Assembly (NCBI GenBank): GCA_030613165.1 | Contig: JAUWMN010000061.1 | Location: forward strand, 1 to 7,853 | Length of the DNA stretch: 7,853 nt | From: Desulfobacterales bacterium | GTDB taxonomy: Bacteria > Desulfobacterota > Desulfobacteria > Desulfobacterales > C00003106 | Direction of reading: 5' to 3' | Notes under the pieces: generated by a model | Told to the model about the DNA's origin: nothing | The model's database searches: none | The model's input: only the letters and a program-made list of their open reading frames with translations | Translations under genes and position numbers: made by a program | Shown: positions 1 through 6,569 of the stretch, piece after piece | Layout of the letters: every line of letters begins with the position of its first letter | Numbering within the stretch: the first letter of the stretch is position 1

Positions 1-673
1 CTTCCCTCTCTGCCTTGCTAATAAGAAATTTGGCCAATTCAAACAACATAAGGGCTGCGATGAGAATGAGCGGGATCCGAACTATAGTGAAAAATGGATC
101 GGCGTTGGAAGCAATGAATTCATAGGTGTGAAGGCCCCAGATATCGAGCATGGTCAGAACCGTGAACAAAAGTATCAAGATATATCCGACCCTGCCTACG
201 AACTTAATATACCGATTGACCCGTTTTTCTGGCTCAGGATATTCTTTTTTTATGATAACGCTTATCTGCAAAAGTTTTCCAAGGAGGAATTTCCAGAGGA
301 GCCAAAGCCCTATTGTCAAAATAATAAGGATAATGCTTTTTATTTCCGAGGTGAGTTTCTCGAAAACAGATAAGATGTGATGTTTATACGATTCGTAAAC
401 TTTAAAAAGGTTGGCGGAGACTTTTTTCGGTTCTTTTACTTCTTTCTTTTCCTCAATCAATTGCCGTTTTGCCTCTAATACAGCCTTCAACTGAGCAGCC
501 ACCTTCTTTGCCTCGTCAGGGTTTTCCAGGAGTTGAACGGCCTTCTCTAACTCGGTTATCTCTATCTTAATTTGTTCTCGTTCCGCTTCATCCTGGGCAA
601 TAGCAGTCTGCTGACTGAAAACCAAAACAAGACCTACCGCCAATATTATTGTAGTCAGTTTTCTGAGAATCAT
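1..673 (-). CDS. Probable MscS-type mechanosensitive channel, N-terminal part (cut by left edge)
   Basis: The reading frame is open from ATG at 673-671 to the window edge, giving 224 codons with no stop; the C-terminus lies outside. The start is supported by a strong GGGGAGG ribosome site just upstream. Residues 1-26 form a signal peptide (MILRK, a hydrophobic core, then AIA before QDE). Residues 29-80 are very rich in E, K, Q, A and L and should form a periplasmic coiled coil. Three hydrophobic segments follow at about 113-134, 157-178 and 194-219, separated by basic loops (for example EKRVNRYIKFVGR). Exported coiled coil, then several helices, then presumably a beta domain is the layout of larger MscS-family channels, which open under membrane tension to release solutes during osmotic downshock. 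The pore helix and MscS beta domain are not in the window, so the family call is inference from layout and helix style. It is transcribed divergently from the oxidoreductase gene. Confidence 0.6.
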   Translation of the reverse strand, partial: MILRKLTTIILAVGLVLVFSQQTAIAQDEAEREQIKIEITELEKAVQLLENPDEAKKVAAQLKAVLEAKRQLIEEKKEVKEPKKVSANLFKVYESYKHHILSVFEKLTSEIKSIILIILTIGLWLLWKFLLGKLLQISVIIKKEYPEPEKRVNRYIKFVGRVGYILILLFTVLTMLDIWGLHTYEFIASNADPFFTIVRIPLILIAALMLFELAKFLISKAERE

Positions 674-1151
674 CGGAGCCTCCCCGTAGACAGCCTGTAG
701 ACCCAGCCGAAGACTTACGCTCTGTGTTAAGAAGCATTTCTAAGGATCGAATAACATGATACCAAGACCTTTATCTTTATAACCACTTCTTCTTCCTGAC
801 ATTTTGGTCAAAGGAGCAGAATGGGCCCGGCGAATTAGAATTGCGCCGACTTTCTATATATTATTTTATCTTACATAGTTAAAGTGATGTGGTCAACTAT
901 TTTGCAAACCCTTCTGAGCGCACCTTCGGTAACATTTTATTATGAGCTAAGAGGTAGGACGAACATGTCTCTTCGTTAGTCACTCCGCGCATCATGTTAA
1001 ACAGTTTGCACGGCGGTCTTTAATTTCGTTGAAAAGTAATCACGATAAAGCTTTCCTCCAGGCCCCCTGTTGGTGTATCATATTTAATTCATTAGGGACG
1101 ATCACCAAAAGAAGTGTCGGGATGGGCGGTATAATTATATAAGGAAAGAGC
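674..1151. other. 478-bp intergenic gap between divergent genes
   Basis: I see no convincing coding region, tRNA or terminator on either strand here. The stretch is AT-rich and is bounded by two divergent genes. It contains one plausible minus-strand promoter (868-896) for the channel gene. On the plus strand a TATAAT at 1130-1135 lies too close to the ribosome site of the oxidoreductase gene and lacks a good -35 box, so the plus-strand promoter is not identified. Confidence 0.5.
868..896 (-). promoter_or_regulatory. Candidate sigma70 promoter for the channel gene
   Basis: Read on the minus strand, TTGACC (plus 896-891) is followed after exactly 17 bases by TAAGAT (plus 873-868). The -35 box matches consensus at five of six positions and the -10 at four of six. 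It would start transcription near 861 and give a leader of nearly 190 nt before the ATG at 673. The assignment rests on pattern matching alone. Confidence 0.3.
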
Positions 1152-1868
1152 ATGAAAGAAACAAGAGGAACACTCATTGAGAAAATAGAGCGGACTGGGA
1201 CCATAGAGAGTTTTCGTTTCAAGCCGGAGGAGAAAATTGATTTCCTGCCGGGCCAGTTTTTACAGGTTATTTTTGACGAGAAGGATAGGAATAACCGCCT
1301 TCTGAACAAACATCTCTCATTTTCATGCGCACCTCAAAACGACTATATCGAGGTAACAAAACGCCTGTCACAGAGCGAGTTTTCTCAGAGGTTGCGGCAG
1401 TTGCGAGAAGGCGATGCCGTTTTATTCAAAGCCCCGATGGGCAATTGTGTATTCAAAGATGAGTACCATAACATCGGTTTCCTCATCGGCGGAATCGGGA
1501 TAACACCCGTTGTCTCGATTGTAGAATATATTCTAAAAAAACAGTTAAATACCAATATTTGCCTCTTGTATTCCAACCGCGTGGAACACGATATTGCCTT
1601 CAAGAGTGAACTGGATTATTGGCAGCGCACGCATCCTCATCTTCTTCATGTTTTGTATGTGGTGAGCGACTGTGAGCCCGTGGATAAGCGTTGCATGATT
1701 GGAACTATCAACAAAGATATCGTGGCGAGCCACATGTCTGATTGGCAGGAAAGGATGATTTTCGCATTCGGTCCGCCGGCAATGGTGAGCGCCATGAAAA
1801 ATATCTGCTTAGAAGAACTTTCGTGCAACAAGGAGTTAATCAAGACGGAAATCTTCATGGGGTATTGA
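1152..1868 (+). CDS. FAD/NAD(P)H oxidoreductase of the ferredoxin-NADP reductase fold
   Basis: This 238-residue soluble protein has the two-domain flavoprotein reductase fold that passes electrons between NAD(P)H and a partner through a bound flavin. The N-terminal beta-barrel carries PGQF (33-36) and the flavin-binding strand KHLSFS (53-58), which sits where the family usually has RxYS. The C-terminal nucleotide-binding domain carries GGIGITPV (113-120), LYSNR (139-143), FGPPAMV (206-212) and the tail EIFMGY (233-238). There is no iron-sulfur cluster Cys motif and no transmembrane segment, so this is a stand-alone reductase module without a ferredoxin domain. Length is normal for the bare module. 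The start has a good ribosome site, AAGGA, six bases upstream. The gene stands alone: the next gene is convergent. The electron acceptor cannot be deduced. Confidence 0.85.
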   Translation: MKETRGTLIEKIERTGTIESFRFKPEEKIDFLPGQFLQVIFDEKDRNNRLLNKHLSFSCAPQNDYIEVTKRLSQSEFSQRLRQLREGDAVLFKAPMGNCVFKDEYHNIGFLIGGIGITPVVSIVEYILKKQLNTNICLLYSNRVEHDIAFKSELDYWQRTHPHLLHVLYVVSDCEPVDKRCMIGTINKDIVASHMSDWQERMIFAFGPPAMVSAMKNICLEELSCNKELIKTEIFMGY

Positions 1869-1894
1869 TTTAACCTAAATTGAGCGATTTTATT

Positions 1895-2287
1895 TTAAGG
1901 TCTGATCATATGTACCCTGTTTTCTGCAATCCATTGGTCAAATTTTCTGCGAAGCCACCGTTTAAACCACAATCTCGGCGCGGGCATCAAAATCAGTAAT
2001 CCGGCGATGTCGGTAATGAGTCCTGGTGTCAGCAATACGATTCCTGCCATGAAGATCAGCATCGCGTCCACCATCTCCTCTGCCGGCATTTGTCCACGCG
2101 ACATAGATTCCCTTATCCGCATCATGGATCTAATCCCTTGAAGCTTTGCCAGAAAGGCGCCTAAAAAACCTGTGATGATAACAATAAGTATCGTGGTAAA
2201 GGCGCCCAAATAATGACCGATCTTGATCAATAAATAGAGTTCGGTGATCGGGATTAACGTAAAGGCTAAGAAAAGTTTCAATAACAT
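1895..2287 (-). CDS. fxsA: FxsA family membrane protein
   Basis: This is a 130-residue integral inner-membrane protein. Family hallmarks are visible: the N-terminal helix with IPITELYLLIKIG (12-24), a second hydrophobic segment at about 27-47 (ending GFLGAFLAKLQG), and a third at about 74-102 containing LTPGLITDIAG (86-96). The basic C-terminal tail (KRWLRRKFDQW) is probably cytoplasmic. E. coli FxsA was named because overproduction suppresses exclusion of phage T7 by the F plasmid. Its molecular role is otherwise unclear. Length is typical. The start is ATG with a weak AGG eight bases upstream. It converges with the oxidoreductase gene, the two stops being only 26 bp apart with no clear hairpin terminator between them. 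Confidence 0.9.
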   Translation of the reverse strand: MLLKLFLAFTLIPITELYLLIKIGHYLGAFTTILIVIITGFLGAFLAKLQGIRSMMRIRESMSRGQMPAEEMVDAMLIFMAGIVLLTPGLITDIAGLLILMPAPRLWFKRWLRRKFDQWIAENRVHMIRP

Positions 2288-2439
2288 AATGTATACCTGC
2301 CTCAGTAAAATTGATGGTTCTTCTCTTACCAGAATTCTTTAACAAAAACACCCATAAAATTTACGGCACAATATCCCTTGCCTGAGGATTCTCAGACTGG
2401 TATGTATCCCAAAAAGGCTAAAGCAAGATAAGCTTTCAT

Positions 2440-2543
2440 TTCACCGCAAAGGCGCAAAGAGCGCAAAGTTTTAAAGGCCATAGGCAATTCTCTTTATTTT
2501 TATATCGAGTTCTTCTTTGCGTTCTTTGCGCCTTTGCGGTGAA
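2440..2543. repeat. Long inverted repeat built of GCGCAAAG-type units
   Basis: The left arm, 2440-2468 (begins TTCACCGCAAAGGCGC), and the right arm, 2515-2543, are reverse complements over 29 bases with one mismatch. They enclose a 46-base AT-rich spacer. Each arm is itself three copies of a CGCAAAG unit at roughly 8-9 bp spacing. No target-site duplication is visible at the outer ends. As RNA this would fold into a very stable hairpin. Sequences of the TTCACCGCAAAGGCGCAAAG kind are, from memory, dispersed repeats in several environmental bacterial lineages including Deltaproteobacteria. Its position between fxsA and ycaO, with the ycaO start 36 bp beyond, means it could insulate or drive transcription. 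Confidence 0.85.
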
Positions 2544-2553
2544 TTATTACAAT
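2525..2553 (+). promoter_or_regulatory. Weak candidate promoter for the YcaO operon
   Basis: TACAAT at 2548-2553 is a five-of-six -10 box. At 17-base spacing the -35 position is TTTGCG (2525-2530), a poor match that falls inside the right arm of the inverted repeat. Predicted start of transcription is near 2560, about 20 nt ahead of the GTG. It is listed because it would make the repeat part of the promoter, but the -35 support is thin. Confidence 0.25.
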
Positions 2554-2579
2554 AATAGAAGAAAATTAAAGGCGCTATT

Positions 2580-4307
2580 GTGGAAAAAGATTCTGAGTTC
2601 ATGATGTACGAAATGAAGTTTGTTAATAACGTAGTCGGTATTGGTTATTTTTCCTGTGTACCAACAGAGGAGATGACTGCTCAGGAAATCCTTGAATATC
2701 TGAAGTCACATCCAAATGATCAGTTTATGCATAATTATCTGCTTTTCGGCCTGGAAGAATGCGATGAACAGGAGATTGAAAGGTTAATAGAGGTAAAAAA
2801 AGATGACCTTCAGTTTCTGGCAGCTGTTTACCAAGTAACTATTCTGTGCGGATTTGATAATGTGCGGAGGAAACTGGAACAGGGAGATGTAAGTCAACTC
2901 TCCAAGTATACCCCTTTGATCTTCGTGAGATGGGCTCTCGACAAAAACCATTCTGCTCGTTTATTTTGGGCGAATGTATTGTCTGATAACGTTCACTACC
3001 ACAAGTCTTTGCCATCGCTGCCGGACACTGAGTTTCCTTTACCCTTTAATTTTGACCGCATTGATGAAGAGGGAAGGAAGATTATCCATATAAAAGACGC
3101 ATGTCCGGGAACAAAAGGGGCGTCATTTAACCTACGAGCTCCACTCCGTATGCGAACGGCAAGGGAGACCGTGGATGAGGTTGTGCATAAACTGAGTAGT
3201 ATTAGCTTATTGACCGAACCTGAACGTACAACCGGGAACTCGTTAAGCCCTTATGCATTTGAGAGGTCGTGGAATTTGGATATTCAGGCCTCTGTTGGAA
3301 AAAACAGATGGCGACTTACCGGTCCTCAAACGAGTTACGGCAAAGGCGTGGAAAAAGATGGGGCAAGGGCTTCTTATTTGATGGAGATGGTGGAAAGATA
3401 CTCATCTTTTTCAAGCTTTTCCAACAATCAAGCCGTCGGATATAATGATAAAATTAACCTGGTCAAATCAAGCCGCACTCAACTAAACGTTAAAGGACTT
3501 AATGCTCTGGACCCAAATATCATGAATCTTGAAGTCCCCTATGAAGACCAAGAACTCTATTGGGCTGTTGCTGAACAGCTTGAAGAAAACGGGAGCCGGG
3601 AGATTTATGTGCCGGCACAATTTGTCTTCTTGTTTTGTAATCTTGACGAAGTTGCTCTCACGAGTGGAATGTCCTCAAACGGTTTGGCTTCTGGAAACAC
3701 CTTGGAGGAGGCCAAGCTGCACGCGTTAATAGAATATATAGAGAGAGACTCTGAAAGGATCGCACTCTATTCTAAGGAGCGGTGTTTCGTATTAGAAGCA
3801 GAAGATCCAACAGTGAACCAAATGTTGAACAGATGCACGGAAAAAGGGCTTCATGTCCAATTCCTCGACCTTACTTCCGATCTGGGGATTCCGTGTTACA
3901 AGGCATTTGTACAGACTGCAAGTGGTGACATCGCCAAAGGCTGCGCGGCAGACCTGAATGGACAGGTGGCGGCAGTCTCCGCATTGACCGAGTTGGCATA
4001 TCCGTACACTGCCGAATCGTTGCCCCCTCCTGCCGGGTTGAAGACCATTAAGTATGAAGAACTTCCCGTTTATTCCTCCGGAGATGTTAGTCAAGACTTG
4101 GATATGTTAGAAAAGTTTCTTTTGTTGAATGGCTTTAAACCCATCTATGTAAACCTCACAAGAAAGGACTTAAACATACCTGTGGTAAGAGCGTTAATTC
4201 CAGGATTGGAATTGATGGCTATCCTCGACAGGTTCTCCAACTTCAGCAAAAGACAGTTTAGAAATTATTTGAAGATAGTTGGGGCTGAAAAAGGTCAACA
4301 ATATTAA
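2580..4307 (+). CDS. YcaO-domain protein (ATP-dependent amide-activating enzyme), unknown substrate
   Basis: This 575-residue protein has an unassigned N-terminal region (about 1-175, mostly helical in appearance, with many E, L and D residues) followed by a YcaO domain (about 180-560). YcaO ATP-binding signatures are clear: SYGKGVEKDGARASYLMEMV (252-271) followed by ERY, then ASGNTLEEA with ALIEYIERD (370-390), and later AADLNGQVAAVSALTELA (456-473). Near the end, PVVRALIPGLE (534-544) is also typical. YcaO enzymes use ATP to activate a backbone amide, making azolines, thioamides or amidines. E. coli YcaO instead affects methylthiolation of ribosomal protein S12. The proline-rich PxPxP C-terminus of azoline-forming cyclodehydratases is absent; the protein ends KGQQY. 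No TfuA partner or precursor peptide is visible. The GTG start is preceded by AAAGG seven bases upstream; ATG at 2601 is a less well-supported alternative. It is followed 16 bp later by the DUF2156 gene, so they are probably co-transcribed. Confidence 0.85.
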   Translation: MEKDSEFMMYEMKFVNNVVGIGYFSCVPTEEMTAQEILEYLKSHPNDQFMHNYLLFGLEECDEQEIERLIEVKKDDLQFLAAVYQVTILCGFDNVRRKLEQGDVSQLSKYTPLIFVRWALDKNHSARLFWANVLSDNVHYHKSLPSLPDTEFPLPFNFDRIDEEGRKIIHIKDACPGTKGASFNLRAPLRMRTARETVDEVVHKLSSISLLTEPERTTGNSLSPYAFERSWNLDIQASVGKNRWRLTGPQTSYGKGVEKDGARASYLMEMVERYSSFSSFSNNQAVGYNDKINLVKSSRTQLNVKGLNALDPNIMNLEVPYEDQELYWAVAEQLEENGSREIYVPAQFVFLFCNLDEVALTSGMSSNGLASGNTLEEAKLHALIEYIERDSERIALYSKERCFVLEAEDPTVNQMLNRCTEKGLHVQFLDLTSDLGIPCYKAFVQTASGDIAKGCAADLNGQVAAVSALTELAYPYTAESLPPPAGLKTIKYEELPVYSSGDVSQDLDMLEKFLLLNGFKPIYVNLTRKDLNIPVVRALIPGLELMAILDRFSNFSKRQFRNYLKIVGAEKGQQY

Positions 4308-4323
4308 GGTACGGAGTGGTCTT

Positions 4324-5229
4324 ATGCCCATCCCAGAATTTCCCGAATTCAAAACCCTTGGAATTGAAGACAGGGATGAGATTGAGTCCTATTTCAGACG
4401 GTCAAATCCGACCAACTCTGAATCAACCTTCACCAACCTTTTCATGTGGCGACTCAGCTATCATTTCCAGGTTTCGATGTATCTGGACAAGCTGTTAATT
4501 CTCGCCTGCCCTGAAGAAAAAGAGCATTTTTTTCTGCCCCCGATAGGAAACGACATAGGCGCCGAAGACTTTAAGTCCCTTCTTGATTTCATGCAAAATA
4601 AGGGCTGGAGTCCACAAATCAAAAGTGTTCCAAAAGATATGATAGACCGAAGTCGGCTCTGGGAGGACGACTATTTCAACATCCGCTATAACAGGGATGA
4701 CTCGGACTACGTATATCTTACCCAAAGCCTTATTACCCTGTCAGGGAGAAAATTCCACAAAAAGAAAAATCACCTGAATCAGTTTCTTAAAAATAATCCC
4801 TTTGTTTTCGAGCCCCTTTCGGAAAAAAACAGGAAGGGTTGCCTTGAAATGGAGGAGCCTTGGTGCGATTTTAGAAAATGTGATGAGCGGCCCGGATTGA
4901 TGCGTGAAATGATTGCCGTTAGAGAGGCATTGAACAACATGGAGAACCTGTCGTGTACGGGAGGGGTGATACTGATCAACGGCAAAATAGAGGCTTTTAG
5001 CCTTGGTGAGGCATTAAACAACGACACGGTGGTGGCGCATGTTGAGAAGGCCAACCCTAATATTCGGGGGCTCTATGTGGCGATTAACCAGCAGAGCTGC
5101 GAGCGCCTCTGGGCTGATTTTACCTATATCAACCGGGAACAGGATCTGGGAGAAGAGGGGCTTAGAAAGGCAAAACTTTCCTGTAATCCATCACATTTAG
5201 TAGAAAAGTATACGATTACGTCTCGCTGA
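4324..5229 (+). CDS. DUF2156 protein (GNAT-fold, related to lysylphosphatidylglycerol synthase C-terminal domain)
   Basis: This 301-residue soluble protein shows DUF2156 signatures: LSGRKFHKKKNHLNQFLKN (139-157), EKANPNIRGLYVAIN (241-255) and FTYINREQDLGEEGLRKAKL (266-285), followed by SCNP. The family shares a tandem GNAT-like fold with the catalytic domain of MprF, which moves an amino acid from aminoacyl-tRNA to phosphatidylglycerol. Stand-alone members like this one lack membrane helices and their substrates are mostly unknown. I chose ATG 4324 because GGAG lies seven bases upstream. An in-frame TTG at 4279 would lengthen the protein by 15 residues and overlap the YcaO gene. The 16-bp gap to YcaO suggests one transcript and perhaps a shared pathway, which is inference. 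The stop at 5229 is only 9 bp from the left end of the MITE-like element. Confidence 0.85.
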   Translation: MPIPEFPEFKTLGIEDRDEIESYFRRSNPTNSESTFTNLFMWRLSYHFQVSMYLDKLLILACPEEKEHFFLPPIGNDIGAEDFKSLLDFMQNKGWSPQIKSVPKDMIDRSRLWEDDYFNIRYNRDDSDYVYLTQSLITLSGRKFHKKKNHLNQFLKNNPFVFEPLSEKNRKGCLEMEEPWCDFRKCDERPGLMREMIAVREALNNMENLSCTGGVILINGKIEAFSLGEALNNDTVVAHVEKANPNIRGLYVAINQQSCERLWADFTYINREQDLGEEGLRKAKLSCNPSHLVEKYTITSR

Positions 5230-5233
5230 GCTT

Positions 5234-5385
5234 CCGTTGAGACCTTTGCAAAACTGCCATTTTCCCGTGATGCGGCGTCAGGCTTCAAATTTTAATCCTC
5301 GAAATACCCTATGTATTCCTCCGGTTATAATTTTCGCCTTCCTTGCCTGACGAAAAAATGTCGCGTTTTGCAAAGGTCTCCCGTT
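5234..5385. mobile_element. MITE-like element with 16-bp terminal inverted repeats and CCGTT target duplication
   Basis: GAGACCTTTGCAAAAC at 5239-5254 is repeated exactly in reverse complement at 5365-5380. It bounds a 142-bp element with no open frame of useful length. Direct CCGTT copies at 5234-5238 and 5381-5385 flank it and fit a 5-bp target-site duplication. A second inverted pair lies inside: CGTCAGGC (5276-5283) and GCCTGACG (5345-5352). The structure is that of a non-autonomous element mobilised in trans by a transposase recognising the same ends; no such transposase is in the window. It lies between the stop codons of two convergent genes, and its palindromic ends may now serve as a hairpin terminator for both. 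Confidence 0.8.
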
Positions 5386-5386
5386 A

Positions 5387-6229
5387 TCAAGTAAAACGGT
5401 AATACACTGCTGAGAGAATTGCCCATGCCAGGACAACGATGGTCAGTAGAATGCACAGGTTGGCAAGGGACTTGTGGAAAAGACTTTCTCTCCTCTTTTC
5501 CTGATATCCCAGGAGGAAACCGAGGACGACACCGCCAAGGATCCCGCCTCCGTGGCCCCAGTTATTAATGCCCGGAACCATGACCCCGAACAGGAAGAGT
5601 CCGACTACCCATCCTGTAACCTGCTTAAACATGGCCTCTCCGTATATGCCACCCCGACTTTTTCCGTAATAGAGAATCGAGCCGATCAGACCGCATATAC
5701 TGGCAGATGCCCCGATGGTGAAAGGGACGCCGGCCAGATAGGACACCCAAAATCCAATGACGCCGCTAAGAGTGTACAGGACGATCATTCGGCTAAAACC
5801 GTATTCTCGCAATACCAGGGGGCCCAACTGCCTTAATGCCATCATATTGAAAAAAATGTGGAGGATCCCCCCGTGCAGGTAGCTTGCCGACACCAGACTC
5901 CACCACCGGTGGAAGCGCTCGATGGGAATGGTCCCGGTGGCGCCTAACAGTAACAAGGAGTTATCGGAGGGGGCCAACAATGTTAATGGATTTGTCGATA
6001 AACCCACAGAAATGGGATTAAGTATAATGGAGATCACAAACAATACCACATTGGTATATGTAATAGTGCTGATTATGTTGTCCGGGCTCAGATGAATTAG
6101 ATTAGATAACGTCTTCTTCCCCCATGACCCCGGCCTGGTTACGCCGCAATAAGGGCAGACGGGTTCATCAGAGCTGATGAGCTTACGGCAATTGGGGCAT
6201 AGGATTGAGCGTCTTTCGGAATTGTGCAT
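5387..6229 (-). CDS. Zinc-ribbon rhomboid family intramembrane serine protease
   Basis: This 280-residue membrane protein begins with a cytosolic zinc ribbon, CPNC (11-14) and CPYC (25-28), followed by a hydrophobic helix at about 55-75 and the rhomboid core. Core motifs are HGGILHIFFNM (119-129, the HxxxHxxxN oxyanion and packing motif), GASAS (173-177, presumed catalytic Ser175) and NNWGHGGGILGG (222-233, presumed catalytic His226). Another helix at about 256-276 closes the protein. Rhomboids cleave membrane-spanning substrates within the bilayer. The usual GxSG nucleophile motif is GASA here, with Ala after the serine; I believe this variant recurs in zinc-ribbon bacterial rhomboids. Upstream of the ATG the sequence is AT-rich with no clear ribosome site, so the start rests on the need to include the zinc ribbon. 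The stop abuts the MITE-like element. Confidence 0.88.
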   Translation of the reverse strand: MHNSERRSILCPNCRKLISSDEPVCPYCGVTRPGSWGKKTLSNLIHLSPDNIISTITYTNVVLFVISIILNPISVGLSTNPLTLLAPSDNSLLLLGATGTIPIERFHRWWSLVSASYLHGGILHIFFNMMALRQLGPLVLREYGFSRMIVLYTLSGVIGFWVSYLAGVPFTIGASASICGLIGSILYYGKSRGGIYGEAMFKQVTGWVVGLFLFGVMVPGINNWGHGGGILGGVVLGFLLGYQEKRRESLFHKSLANLCILLTIVVLAWAILSAVYYRFT

Positions 6230-6248
6230 GATATTTATCTATTTATTA

Positions 6249-6269
6249 GACAGGATTTACAGGATGAAC
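6249..6269. repeat. Fragment of a dispersed GATTTACAGGAT repeat
   Basis: The sequence GACAGGATTTACAGGATGAA holds two ACAGGAT copies (6250-6256 and 6259-6265) at 9-bp spacing. Degenerate tandem copies of this kind are, from memory, scattered between genes in many environmental bacterial and archaeal genomes. A single unit is present here. The identification is by recall and not by search. Confidence 0.4.
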
Positions 6270-6501
6270 CGGGTAATAATTTAGCGTTACATTCCGAATA
6301 CACATAGCACCTATCCTATTTTCTTGCAAGATTGATGATTTCGTCGGACTGTCTGGGCCTGATTATCATGCTGACCTACTTTTTGGAGAGATGTTTTACA
6401 GGGTCTGAAAGTATCGTTCTTCCGACCATAGTTACATTATAACCCGAGAATTATTAAAGTCGATATTATTATAATCCGGGCTTGGCTCCTCTGCTGTTCT
6501 T

Positions 6502-6531
6502 GAAAGCGCAACTAAAAATAGTTGCACTTTC
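6502..6531. promoter_or_regulatory. Palindromic candidate operator of hicAB
   Basis: GAAAGCGCAACTA (6502-6514) and TAGTTGCACTTTC (6519-6531) are reverse complements at 12 of 13 positions, separated by AAAA. The inner seven base pairs are perfect. The right arm contains the presumed -35 box of the hicAB promoter, so a bound protein would block RNA polymerase. HicB antitoxins with a ribbon-helix-helix domain are known to repress their own operons by binding palindromes near the promoter. Binding here is inference. Confidence 0.6.
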
Positions 6532-6550
6532 TGCGCAATTATTATATGCT
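6522..6550 (+). promoter_or_regulatory. Probable sigma70 promoter of hicAB
   Basis: TTGCAC (6522-6527) and TATGCT (6545-6550) are separated by 17 bases, and each matches consensus at four or five of six positions. Transcription would begin near 6556, leaving a short leader of about 14 nt before the hicA ATG. The -35 box lies inside the palindrome at 6502-6531. Confidence 0.5.
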
Positions 6551-6569
6551 TTGATGAAAATGGAGGCTT

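Larger units (their letters stand above)
6230..6569. other. 340-bp divergent intergenic region between rhomboid gene and hicA
   Basis: No coding region is seen. It holds a short dispersed-repeat fragment (6249-6269), an AT-rich imperfect inverted repeat bounded by CCCG at 6443 and CGGG at 6480, and the hicAB promoter-operator (6502-6550). For the rhomboid gene, a minus-strand TTGCAA at 6329-6324 could be a -35 box, but the matching -10 is poor. Confidence 0.5.

Noticed and set aside
128..380. Two overlapping plus-strand open frames of about 80 codons
   Set aside because: They are antisense to the well-supported channel gene, have no ribosome site, and show no recognisable protein features.
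1130..1135. TATAAT as -10 box for the oxidoreductase gene
   Set aside because: No matching -35 box at suitable spacing, and the predicted start of transcription would fall within the ribosome site.
2380..2397. CTGAG-GATT-CTCAG hairpin upstream of fxsA as a terminator
   Set aside because: Stem of only five pairs, no T-run, and located on the upstream side of a gene with no transcript clearly ending there.
2440..2543. Inverted repeat as a CRISPR or a transposon end pair
   Set aside because: Only one pair of arms in opposite orientation, no regular direct repeats with unique spacers, and no target duplication or transposase.
2288..2579. Hidden precursor peptide for the YcaO enzyme
   Set aside because: The longest ATG frame I see near 2402 has only nine codons (MYPKKAKAR) and no leader-core pattern or ribosome site.
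4279..4323. TTG start for the DUF2156 protein overlapping the YcaO gene
   Set aside because: No well-placed ribosome site, whereas ATG 4324 has GGAG at seven bases and a natural protein start.
5474..5836. 120-codon plus-strand open frame inside the rhomboid gene
   Set aside because: The opposite strand carries clear rhomboid and zinc-ribbon motifs, so this frame is a shadow.
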